This document shows, piece after piece, positions 32,399 to 40,309 of a stretch of 64,000 bases of DNA. The notes beneath the pieces are model-generated. The model ran no database searches. It was not told the origin of the DNA and saw only the letters and a list, made by a program, of their open reading frames with translations. The DNA is from SIG307 sp964545045 (GTDB lineage Bacteria > Bacillota > Clostridia > Lachnospirales > Lachnospiraceae), in NCBI GenBank assembly GCA_964545045.1, contig CAZJEN010000002.1, forward strand, positions 62,001-126,000, in the 5' to 3' direction. The translations under genes and the position numbers were made by a program. Each line of letters begins with the position of its first letter. The stretch's first letter is position 1.

Positions 32399-34165
32399 AT
32401 GCGAAAGAGAATTTTAGCAGTGCTGCTGGTTTTGACGATGGTATTCGGTATGATCGGCTGTCAGAGCGGAACCCAGGCAGATACACCGGTAGCAACCAAT
32501 GCACCGGCAGAGGATGTGACAAATGAACCGGAAGCAGAAGTAACCAAGGCACCGACAGAAGTGACAAAGGAGCCGGAGGCAGAAGCGACGGTTGTGCCGA
32601 CCGCAACGCCAGAGCCGACCGCAACGCCGGAGCCAACCGCGACGCCGGAACCAACCGCGACGCCGGAACCGACCGCAACGCCGGAGCCGACCGCGACGCC
32701 GGAACCGACTGCAACGCCGAAGGCAACTGCAACGCCAAAGCCGACCGCAACGCCGAAGGTCACAAAACAGAAGGACATACATTATAATTTAAATGAACTT
32801 AGATGCGGGACTTCATATGGGATAACACATACAGGAAATGATGACGGTTCACTTTCTCTTCAGTATAAACATATGGGTGGTACAATTGTATTGATGTTTC
32901 CGAGAGTAATAGATTTGAGTCTTTGTACCGGTGTTACCTTGGAGATGAAGAACGAAGAGGGAAGACTGGCAGTAATGTTGTATGACGGAGGCGCAGTTGG
33001 GTATGTGTATGAATATATTGCCGATGCAAAGAATGGAATTACTAAGTATGAATTTGTGCCGGACTCGGATGAATGGATTGTTGGTATTGCGCTGATGGCA
33101 TGCGATGAGATTGGACCGGGATTGGATGCGACGGCATATTCGGTGACGTTCCATATGCAGGATGGCGGAAGCTCTACTGAAAGGCCAAAGCCGACCGCAA
33201 CGCCAAAGCCTACTGCAACGCCGAAGCCTGCTCGTGAATCCTCTCCGATAAAGGATTTTACTTATGAATATGACAAGGCAAAGGGTGGAATGGTAATTAC
33301 CGGATATAAAGGAACGGATAGTAAAGTAATTGTTCCGGATGTGATTGATGGTAAGCAGGTAGTAGAAATCGGAGAAAGAGCATTTAGTGATAAACTAAAG
33401 ATTGTAAGTGTTGATTTGCCGGAAGGATTAAAGGCAATCGGAGGAGCCGCTTTTATGTATTGCTGGGATCTGGCAAGTATAAAGCTGCCGGAAAGTCTGA
33501 CAAGTATTGAGGGAACGGCGTTTTACTGTTGTACTCAGTTGACGGATGTAAAGCTTCCGAAAAATCTTACGACACTCGGAGGATGGGCATTTTGGGAGTG
33601 TACTCAATTGACGGAGATAGAGATTCCGGAAGGGATAACAACGATTGATGAAGGAACTTTTCGGGGATGTCAATCTTTAAAAAAGGTGAAACTTCCGGAT
33701 AGTATAACCGAAATTAACAAAATGGCATTTATGGATTGTTTTTCCTTAAGAGAGATAAAACTTCCAGGTAAAATAAAGAGTATCGGTGAGGCTGCATTTT
33801 ATGAAAGTGGTTTGACTGAAATCGAGGTTCCGAACAGTGTGACAGCGATGGATAATGCGGTATTTGGTTGTTGTCGGAGCCTTGTAAAGGCTGTATTACC
33901 GGATGGCTTGACAACGATTGGTGAAGGAATGTTTAGTGAGTGCAGAGAATTGACAGATATCACGATTCCGGATGGTGTGACTGCGATTGGCGGAAGTGCA
34001 TTTTCTAGTTGTAGTAATCTCAAAGCATTAGAAATACCGGACGGAGTAGATTCCATCGGAGATTTTGTATTTTATGAATGCAAAAAATTAGTCATCACCT
34101 GCGGTGCGGGTTCCTATGCCGAATCCTATGCGAAGGAAAACGGAATTAATTATGTGACGAAGTAA
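32399..34165 (+). CDS. Pro-Thr-rich lipoprotein with beta-sandwich module and BspA-type LRRs
   Basis: A 588-residue surface lipoprotein. The signal and Cys21 are almost identical to those of lipoprotein 1. A (PTATPE)n stalk follows, then one copy of the locus-specific beta-sandwich-like module (residues about 125-258: DDGSLSLQYKHMGG, VIDLSLCTGVTLEMKNEEG, AYSVTFHM), a second short PTATPK linker, and about ten LRR_5 repeats (IEIPEGITTIDEGTFRGC type) ending in GSYAESYAKENG. The module is shared with the kinase and the xylanases downstream, suggesting glycan contact. GGAGG precedes the ATG. The next gene starts 19 bp after the stop. Confidence 0.85.
   Translation: MRKRILAVLLVLTMVFGMIGCQSGTQADTPVATNAPAEDVTNEPEAEVTKAPTEVTKEPEAEATVVPTATPEPTATPEPTATPEPTATPEPTATPEPTATPEPTATPKATATPKPTATPKVTKQKDIHYNLNELRCGTSYGITHTGNDDGSLSLQYKHMGGTIVLMFPRVIDLSLCTGVTLEMKNEEGRLAVMLYDGGAVGYVYEYIADAKNGITKYEFVPDSDEWIVGIALMACDEIGPGLDATAYSVTFHMQDGGSSTERPKPTATPKPTATPKPARESSPIKDFTYEYDKAKGGMVITGYKGTDSKVIVPDVIDGKQVVEIGERAFSDKLKIVSVDLPEGLKAIGGAAFMYCWDLASIKLPESLTSIEGTAFYCCTQLTDVKLPKNLTTLGGWAFWECTQLTEIEIPEGITTIDEGTFRGCQSLKKVKLPDSITEINKMAFMDCFSLREIKLPGKIKSIGEAAFYESGLTEIEVPNSVTAMDNAVFGCCRSLVKAVLPDGLTTIGEGMFSECRELTDITIPDGVTAIGGSAFSSCSNLKALEIPDGVDSIGDFVFYECKKLVITCGAGSYAESYAKENGINYVTK
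32596..32760 (+). repeat. 18-bp tandem repeat coding (PTATPE/K)n, lipoprotein 2
   Basis: About nine 18-bp units encoding PTATPE, shifting to PTATPK at the end. It resembles the tract of lipoprotein 1 and could pair with it in recombination. Confidence 0.8.
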
Positions 34166-34184
34166 GAAAGAGAGGAATGCACGG

Positions 34185-35198
34185 ATGAGAAGACAATTAT
34201 TTGCATTACTTGCTGTTTGGACATTAGTAGCCGGACTGGCCGGTTGCCAGAGCGAAAACCAGGCTGATACGCCGGTAGCAACCAATGCGCCGGCAGAGGA
34301 TGTGACAAATGAACCGGAGGCAGAAGCAACCGAGGCACCGGCAGAAGCGACGGCTGCGCCGGTGGTAGAACCGACGGAAGAACCGGAACCGACAGCAACG
34401 CCGGAGCCGACAGCAACACCGGAACCGACCGCAACACCGGAACCGACCGCAACGCCGGAGCCGACTGCAACGCCGGAGCCGACCGCGACGCCGGAGCCAA
34501 CTGCAACGCCAAAGCCGACCGCAACACCGAAGCCGACCGCGACGCCGGAGCCGACCGCGACACCGAAGCCGACCGCGACACCGAAGCCGGCGGGAAAGGC
34601 CTTTGAAACCGAACCGAATGAAGAGTATTCCGAGGAGTACGGAATCGCAAAGGCACCGCAAGAAGTGGGAATTCCGGTAGAAGGCGGAATGTGGTGGGAA
34701 GTCAGCGGATACGTACCAAGTGCTTGGGCCGAGGCAGGAATTGCCGGAATCAAAATTACCCGGGAAGGTGTGTATTTCCGACCGGGCGAAGACGCTTACG
34801 GAAATCCGAGAGATTATGCAGATGGCGGAGCCGGTGCGGACGTAATACCTGAGATGGTTCTGACGGATAGGACAGTCATTGATAAAGAGCATCAGATAAT
34901 ATATACCTTGACGGATGATTCTGCGGAAGATATTAGAACTTCGTCAATAACCTATGACTTTTATACTGCAGACGACGGCACGGTCAATGAAATCATATGT
35001 TATGATGCGAACGAGATTACTGTTTCTTGGAGTAATTATCTTTATACCGTGGGGATTTATCAGGATATAGGATTGCCGGGATGTTTAGGCATTACGATAT
35101 ATACCAACGAACCGGTGATAGATGAAGAGGTATTTGCGGAGTTTGTCGAGAAGATTAAATTGAATCCGGGAGATTACGAGATTATACCATTGGATTAG
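34185..35198 (+). CDS. Pro-Thr-rich lipoprotein with unique C-terminal domain
   Basis: A 337-residue lipoprotein: signal MRRQLFALLAVWTLVAGLAG, Cys21, then residues 22-50 nearly the same as lipoprotein 2 (ADTPVATNAPAEDVTNEPEA) and a (PTATPE)n stalk of about eleven units. The C-terminal 190 residues (EEYGIAKAPQEVGIPVEGG onward) are unrelated to LRRs or to the shared module; I do not recognise the fold. No cysteines or obvious catalytic motif stand out. The N-terminal half was probably duplicated from the neighbouring lipoprotein and joined to a new domain. A terminator hairpin follows at 35241. Confidence 0.75.
   Translation: MRRQLFALLAVWTLVAGLAGCQSENQADTPVATNAPAEDVTNEPEAEATEAPAEATAAPVVEPTEEPEPTATPEPTATPEPTATPEPTATPEPTATPEPTATPEPTATPKPTATPKPTATPEPTATPKPTATPKPAGKAFETEPNEEYSEEYGIAKAPQEVGIPVEGGMWWEVSGYVPSAWAEAGIAGIKITREGVYFRPGEDAYGNPRDYADGGAGADVIPEMVLTDRTVIDKEHQIIYTLTDDSAEDIRTSSITYDFYTADDGTVNEIICYDANEITVSWSNYLYTVGIYQDIGLPGCLGITIYTNEPVIDEEVFAEFVEKIKLNPGDYEIIPLD
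34385..34590 (+). repeat. 18-bp tandem repeat coding (PTATPE/K)n, lipoprotein 3
   Basis: About eleven 18-bp units, alternating PTATPE and PTATPK. Confidence 0.8.
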
Positions 35199-35240
35199 AT
35201 TTGGTCATGTATTCGTAAAATGAAATTGTGTTGAAAATGG

Positions 35241-35280
35241 GAAACAGCCCGTGGTTTGGCGTAAATCACGGGGCTGTTTC
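35241..35280 (+). terminator. Terminator after lipoprotein 3
   Basis: AAACAGCCCGTG pairs with CACGGGGCTGTTT (one bulge) around a loop of about 14 bases; the T-rich 3' side serves as tail. Confidence 0.7.
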
Positions 35281-35385
35281 TCTTGTCATTTATTGCTGTT
35301 TATGTTATGCTGATTTATGTGATGTCAAGGAAATGGCAGGGATATAACAAAGGGAGAATTGCGAATTCGGAAGGCGGAAACCGGA

Positions 35386-37284
35386 ATGGATTACATGAAG
35401 TATATTACAATTCAAGTCATAAAAAAGTCCGAGCGTTCGGAAGTGGTCTTTGCCGCGATGGATGAGATGGACGTTCCTGTGGTGGTAAAGCGTTTGCAGG
35501 GAGCAAATCCGGAGATTTACCGGGGGATTGCGTCTATTAAAAATCCGCATATACCAAAGATTTACTGTGTGGAAGAAAAGGAAGAAGAACTGTGCGTTGC
35601 GGAGGAGTATATTGACGGTCGGACGCTGGATGTGTATTTGGCGGAGGAGACACTGTCGGATGTACAGAAGCTGGAACTGTGTGTACAGTTGTGCGAGGCA
35701 CTGGAGGTGTTGCATCAGTGCAAGCCGCCGGTGATTCATAGAGATATTAAACCGTCCAATATTTTGATTACCGGAGACGGTGTGTTGAAGGTGATTGATT
35801 TTGATGCTTCCCGTCAGTATAAAACGGAAAAGAATACAAGTGATACGAGACTTCTGGGAACCATTGAGTATGCGGCACCGGAGCAGTTCGGTTACGCCCA
35901 GACGGATGTGAGGAGTGATGTTTATTCGGTGGGTGTAGTATTCAGTGAGATTTCTATTTCTAAGGATATGCCTTTTGCAAAGGACTGGAAACGCATGGTG
36001 GATAAGTGTACCAGCTTTGACCCGGAGAACCGTTATAAAAGTGTAACAGATTTGAAAAAGGACTTGTTAAAGTGTATCGAAAAGGCAAAGATGCCGGTTT
36101 GGAAAGGGTGGGTGGTTCCGGCAGGGGCCTGCGGGGTAATTTTGGTGATGCTTCTTCTCGGTGGTTTGCAGATGCATCGTGAGAGGGAAAAGGTATCTTT
36201 AAATGAGAGTACAACGAATCCGACGCTACAGGTAACCATGGAAGAAGGACAGGCATCAGAGGAAACAAAAGTCACCGGACAACCGGAAGCGGATAAAATA
36301 CCGACACAGCAGCCGACAAAAGCAGCTACGCCCACAGTGCGCCCGACAAGCACTCCGAAACCCACAAGTACCCCAAAGCCTACGAGCGTGACGGAAAATT
36401 GGGTGATTCCGCAGCAACGTCCGGCATCGGTGGGAGAAACCGGTGTGGTCAGAAAGCGGAAAACTTTAAAGGGTGAACGGACAGAGCTGGTAGGCTATAG
36501 TATGAATAAAATGGGGTATAAGGAGTCGTCAGGTTTGTCCTACCGTTTGAATAACGGCTCGGTAAGCCTGAAGTTTGACAGGATGTACGGACAGATTACC
36601 TATGAATTAAAAGATGTCATCAATATGAAGTATTGTGATGAGATTGTGGTTTATATGGAGAACAAAGTGGGCGATCTTGCCATAATTCTGTATGATGAGG
36701 ATTACATAGCGGTGGAGACCCTTTATCAGGAAAAGACGGAAGAAATCGGCGAGATGCGCTTTTCTCCGAAGTATAACGGGTATGTGGAATACATCGGATT
36801 TATGGCATGTGACGGGGAATTGGAGGATTATTCCGAATTTGAAACAGTGATTAACTATGTGGATTTTTATGTGGTGAATCCGGAGTCACCGAAAATTTCT
36901 TATAAAATAACAGACCTTACGGAAGAAATGTATTATTACATGGAGCGTACCTATAACAAGGAAGGTTCTATTTCCATGGACTTTGATCGACGGTACGGCG
37001 AAATGGTGCTTGCTTTGCCGGAACCGGTGGATTTGCGATTTTGTAACGGAATCAGTCTGGTAATGGACAGTAAGGAAGAACTTGCATTGAAGCTGTATGA
37101 TGAGAATTTCGAGGAAATCGATGCCTTTTATGACAGAGAAACGAAGGGGGTGGAGGAAAAATTGTTTGTTCCGACCTTCAAGTTCAAGGTATATGGGATT
37201 GGTTTGATGGCGAATGATTCGGAAGTGACAGATTACTCCGATTATAATGCGACGGTATATGAAGTGAACTTCTACACGCAGTAG
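35386..37284 (+). CDS. Transmembrane Ser/Thr protein kinase with duplicated extracellular glycan-binding-like module
   Basis: A 632-residue Hanks-type kinase. The cytosolic kinase domain (residues 1-235) has VVVKRL (Lys35), HRDIKPSN (118-125), DFDAS (138-142) and APEQ (164-167); the glycine-rich loop is degenerate (VIKKSERSEV). One transmembrane helix spans about 240-262, then a Thr/Pro linker (STPKPTSTPKPTS) and two copies of the module seen in the neighbouring xylanases (about 365-500 and 500-632; KEGSISMDFDRRYGEMVLAL, YEVNFYTQ). No PASTA repeats are present. The extracellular modules probably sense polysaccharide (inference). Start choice ATG 35386 is uncertain; TTG 35359 and ATG 35395 are alternatives. 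Confidence 0.85.
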   Translation: MDYMKYITIQVIKKSERSEVVFAAMDEMDVPVVVKRLQGANPEIYRGIASIKNPHIPKIYCVEEKEEELCVAEEYIDGRTLDVYLAEETLSDVQKLELCVQLCEALEVLHQCKPPVIHRDIKPSNILITGDGVLKVIDFDASRQYKTEKNTSDTRLLGTIEYAAPEQFGYAQTDVRSDVYSVGVVFSEISISKDMPFAKDWKRMVDKCTSFDPENRYKSVTDLKKDLLKCIEKAKMPVWKGWVVPAGACGVILVMLLLGGLQMHREREKVSLNESTTNPTLQVTMEEGQASEETKVTGQPEADKIPTQQPTKAATPTVRPTSTPKPTSTPKPTSVTENWVIPQQRPASVGETGVVRKRKTLKGERTELVGYSMNKMGYKESSGLSYRLNNGSVSLKFDRMYGQITYELKDVINMKYCDEIVVYMENKVGDLAIILYDEDYIAVETLYQEKTEEIGEMRFSPKYNGYVEYIGFMACDGELEDYSEFETVINYVDFYVVNPESPKISYKITDLTEEMYYYMERTYNKEGSISMDFDRRYGEMVLALPEPVDLRFCNGISLVMDSKEELALKLYDENFEEIDAFYDRETKGVEEKLFVPTFKFKVYGIGLMANDSEVTDYSDYNATVYEVNFYTQ

Positions 37285-37391
37285 GGGCATGCGGGGGAGT
37301 GATGCCGTTGCAGGGGCTACCAAGAAATATATAGGGGCGTGGCATGAAAAAGGGGCTTGCAAATACAGGCCCCTTCATGTATAATTTACTT

Positions 37392-37485
37392 AGAAAGGTA
37401 TTCGGAATCAAATCTCCGAGTGCCCTCAGTTAAATGTGATTAAAGAATAGCATCTAACCTTGGCGGGGGGATGCTATTTCTTTTT
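37392..37485 (+). ncRNA. Predicted antisense antitoxin RNA 1
   Basis: Promoter TTGCAA (37357-37362), 17 bp, TATAAT (37380-37385). The transcript of about 94 bases ends in a hairpin (37446-37454 with 37470-37478) and TTTCTTTTTG. It converges on the 3' end of the toxin gene (stop at 37474), as in type I toxin-antitoxin loci. Promoter and terminator are conserved in copy 2. Confidence 0.65.
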
Positions 37486-37563
37486 GTTATAACGATTGTC
37501 TAAATAAGACATTGCCGCAAAGATAACCAGTAAAAGCGTAAGTACATCACTTAAACATATCAT
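37474..37563 (-). CDS. Hol-Tox-like type I toxin peptide, copy 1
   Basis: A 29-residue peptide: a short polar start, a hydrophobic helix (VLTLLLVIFAAMSYL) and the basic end DNRYNKKK. This is the pattern of putative holin-like (Hol-Tox) type I toxins of Firmicutes. GGGGGTGAG precedes the ATG at 37561-37563. A convincing promoter lies further upstream on the minus strand (TTGAAC, complement of 37669-37674; 17 bp; TATAAT, complement of 37646-37651). The second copy at 45731 keeps the reading frame, helix and tail while its other residues change, which supports real coding. The convergent antisense RNA overlaps its 3' end. Confidence 0.8.
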   Translation of the reverse strand: MICLSDVLTLLLVIFAAMSYLDNRYNKKK

Positions 37564-37645
37564 CGGGCCTCACCCCCTTATAGGTACTAGAGGGCATCTA
37601 ACATCGGAAATTCGCATCCTGCTTCCTGTTCAATTATACAAGAAT

Positions 37646-37674
37646 ATTATACCACAAACCGAACATAGGTTCAA
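37646..37674 (-). promoter_or_regulatory. Promoter of Hol-Tox-like gene 1
   Basis: On the minus strand TTGAAC, 17 bp, TATAAT. The GTTCGATTGAAC sequence overlapping the -35 is repeated in part (ATGTTCG) and may be an operator. Conserved in copy 2 (45902-45930). Confidence 0.75.
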
Positions 37675-37811
37675 TCGAACATAAGATTAAATTTTAGAAA
37701 GTTAAACCGGATATTTTATACTCGCAGAACAACAAACCTTTCTCTTACAGTTGTATAATGTTTGATAGAAGAAATACGTTTTTATGCAACTACAATGAGA
37801 GGAGAACTGTT

Positions 37812-40253
37812 ATGAGAAAAGTACGAGTTTGTATGGCATTTTGTTTACTTCTGTCGATGTTGTTTTGCGCTTGCGGAACCGCGCAGACCGGAAGTAATCC
37901 GACAAGTGCTTCGAATGTGACGGAGGCCCCGGTGGGAACAGAAACTCCAACGGAAACGGAAGCGCCGGAAGCAACAGAAGCGCCGGCGGCAACGGAAGTG
38001 CCGGTTCCGACAGAAGCACCAGAGGCAACGGAAGTACCGGCTCCGACGGAAGCTCTGGCTACAACAGAAGCCCCGGTGGCAACGGAAGTGCCGGCTCCGA
38101 CAGAAGCTCCGCTAGCAACAGAAGCGCCGCAAGCAACTGCGACTCCGAAGCCGACAGCGACACCGGTTCCGACTGCGACTCCGAAGCCGACGGCAACACC
38201 GGTTCCGACGAAGGCTCCGGTAAAGGACGGAGATGTGACCTATACCTTTAACGATTTGAAGTATGTGACTTCCTATGGCGTGAACTATACTATTAATAAG
38301 GATGGTTCCGTTGATTTGCAATATGAGGGACAGTGGCAGGAGATTAAGTTCCGTTATCCGGAAGAAATTGATATGACAAAGTGTACCGGAGTGACGGTAA
38401 AGGCAAAGTCCGAGTACGGAAATCTTGCGTTTAAGTTGTTCGGAGAGACGTTTTTAGGTGATCCGTACGGTGCTGAGGAGTTTATTTTCACAGAGTGTAA
38501 GGGAACCGGGGCAAAGGATTATAAGATGCAGCCTGCATTAGACAGCAAACTTTACGGTCTCGGTATTATGGCAATGGATGTGCCGGCGGATGCATCTGCT
38601 TATAAGGCAACCATATACAGCATAACCTTCCATATGGACAGTAAGAATGTGGGACCTGTAGTGGCAGACAGTAATGAAGGCGATATTACTTATGACGTTT
38701 CCGGGATGACTTGTCAGAGAGCATACTATTCTTCTTGCTCCGCAGACAGCGAGGGCGGTCTGAAGCTGCAGTTCAATAAGCAATGGGGAGAGGTGCGTTT
38801 GATTTTACCGGAAGGCATTGATTTGAGTCAGTGCGTGAGCATCTCCGTAAAAATGAACACCTACGGAAATAATCTGTCGTTCTTGTTCTTTGACAAGAAG
38901 GCGTTGAATGATAAGTATTGCGAGTCGGTGGAGGTAAGGTATACCTGTAATGAGAACGGGACAGCAGAGTATTTGTATGTTCCGACATCCGGTAAGGAAG
39001 TTTTTGTAATGGGCTTTATGTCGCTGGATGATGTGACAAATCCGGAGGATTATGTGGCAACGGTATACAGTGTGACCTTCCATATGGCGTCCGGAACTAC
39101 GGTGCAGATACCGACGGACATTGCCCCGGATGTAACGGAAGATATGACACTGTTAAACACCTACGGGTCCGTGTTCGGTAAAATCGGTACGGCGGTGTCC
39201 TTGGATGAGTTAAGGAATCCGGCCGGTTTGGAGCAGATTAAGAAGCAGTATAACAGTATTACCTCCGGTTGGCAGGCAAAGATGGATCAGGTAATTATTT
39301 CTACGCCTACCTTGATTTCTGTGGCGGAAGCAAAGAAGCTTGGTTATGTGATTCCGGACAATTATAAGGAGTCTACGGTTCCGAAGTTTGATTTTACCGT
39401 GCTGGATGAAACTATGAAAATCTGCTATGAGAATGATTTGTATTATCGTGTACATACGTTAATTTGGCACCAGCAGGCGTTAGACTGGTTCTTCCGTGAC
39501 GGTTATAAAGAGGGAGCGGACTTTGTCAGCCCGGAGGTGATGGATGCACGTATGGAGATGTACATCCGTACCGTAATGGAGCATGTATGCGACAGTCCGT
39601 ATGCGGATATTGTGTATGCATGGGACGTAGTAAACGAGTACCTCCATTTCGACAATGTGGCTTATGAAAACTATACCGCAGTTTACGGTCCGATTAACGA
39701 AAGACCGGAGTTTGTAAAGCTGGCCTTTGAGATTGCGGACGATGTCCTGAAAAAGAACGGACGCAGAGAGCAGATTTCACTGTTTTATAACGATTACGAT
39801 ACATATACATATGATTGGGAAGATCCTGTAAGTAATAAGAATCAGATTATTTCGTTGATAAACTTTATCAATTCCGACGATAAAATATGTGACGGTGTCG
39901 GTATGCAGGCACACTTTATGGCAGACAGGGGTACGGATTGGAAGAAATTCAAGAGTACAGCCAAAGCATTTTTGGATACGGGGCTTGAAGTACAGCTTAC
40001 GGAGCTTGATGTAAACAAGATCGGATTGACCGAAGAGGAACAGGCGGAAATCTACGTTACGATTTGGAAGGATATGCTGGAGTTAAAGAAAGCCGGCGGA
40101 AACATTTCTGCGATTGTATGCTGGGGCGTTGCGGATAACGTAGCCGGAGTACAGGAAGCGACTCCGCTCATGTTCTACTATCCGGATAAACCGAAGGATG
40201 TGTATTATAAGGTACTTCAGGCATATCTGGATGCGGGATATAAGGTAAGATAA
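37812..40253 (+). CDS. GH10 endo-1,4-beta-xylanase lipoprotein with two beta-sandwich modules
   Basis: An 813-residue extracellular lipoprotein (Cys21 after MRKVRVCMAFCLLLSMLFCA). A Thr/Glu/Pro-rich stalk is followed by two copies of the shared module (about residues 138-280 and 290-428) and a C-terminal GH10 catalytic domain (about 440-813). GH10 hallmarks: HTLIWHQQ, AWDVVNEY with acid/base Glu609, VQLTELDV with nucleophile Glu731, and VCWGVAD. It cleaves the xylan backbone at the cell surface. AGAGGAG precedes the ATG. A TATAAT at 37754-37759 without a clear -35 suggests activator-dependent transcription. Confidence 0.93.
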   Translation: MRKVRVCMAFCLLLSMLFCACGTAQTGSNPTSASNVTEAPVGTETPTETEAPEATEAPAATEVPVPTEAPEATEVPAPTEALATTEAPVATEVPAPTEAPLATEAPQATATPKPTATPVPTATPKPTATPVPTKAPVKDGDVTYTFNDLKYVTSYGVNYTINKDGSVDLQYEGQWQEIKFRYPEEIDMTKCTGVTVKAKSEYGNLAFKLFGETFLGDPYGAEEFIFTECKGTGAKDYKMQPALDSKLYGLGIMAMDVPADASAYKATIYSITFHMDSKNVGPVVADSNEGDITYDVSGMTCQRAYYSSCSADSEGGLKLQFNKQWGEVRLILPEGIDLSQCVSISVKMNTYGNNLSFLFFDKKALNDKYCESVEVRYTCNENGTAEYLYVPTSGKEVFVMGFMSLDDVTNPEDYVATVYSVTFHMASGTTVQIPTDIAPDVTEDMTLLNTYGSVFGKIGTAVSLDELRNPAGLEQIKKQYNSITSGWQAKMDQVIISTPTLISVAEAKKLGYVIPDNYKESTVPKFDFTVLDETMKICYENDLYYRVHTLIWHQQALDWFFRDGYKEGADFVSPEVMDARMEMYIRTVMEHVCDSPYADIVYAWDVVNEYLHFDNVAYENYTAVYGPINERPEFVKLAFEIADDVLKKNGRREQISLFYNDYDTYTYDWEDPVSNKNQIISLINFINSDDKICDGVGMQAHFMADRGTDWKKFKSTAKAFLDTGLEVQLTELDVNKIGLTEEEQAEIYVTIWKDMLELKKAGGNISAIVCWGVADNVAGVQEATPLMFYYPDKPKDVYYKVLQAYLDAGYKVR

Positions 40254-40263
40254 TGGACTTTTT

Positions 40264-40290
40264 AGAGGCTTGCATTTGCAGGCCTCTTTT
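40264..40290 (+). terminator. Hairpin between GH10-1 and GH43 genes
   Basis: AGAGGC pairs with GCCTCT around TTGCATTTGCAG, then TTTT. The same loop type (GGGGCTTGCAAATNCAG, then GCCCC) lies after the kinase (37352) and after GH10-2 (45606). Probably partial termination, because GH43 has no strong promoter of its own. Confidence 0.6.
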
Positions 40291-40309
40291 GCCAAGAGAG
40301 GAGATTCGC

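Larger units (their letters stand above)
37345..37700. repeat. Direct repeat of about 350 bp flanking the xylanase cluster, copy 1
   Basis: Closely similar to 45601-45955 in the same orientation. Contains the hairpin GGGGC...GCCCC, an antisense RNA promoter and RNA, a convergent small toxin gene and its promoter. The two copies bracket the three xylan-enzyme genes. Confidence 0.85.

Noticed and set aside
30090..34590. Tandem repeats as a CRISPR array
   Set aside because: The units are contiguous 18-mers in coding frame with no spacers.
37285..37345. Further coding sequence after the kinase
   Set aside because: Only a GC-rich stretch leading into the flanking repeat; no start with ribosome site.
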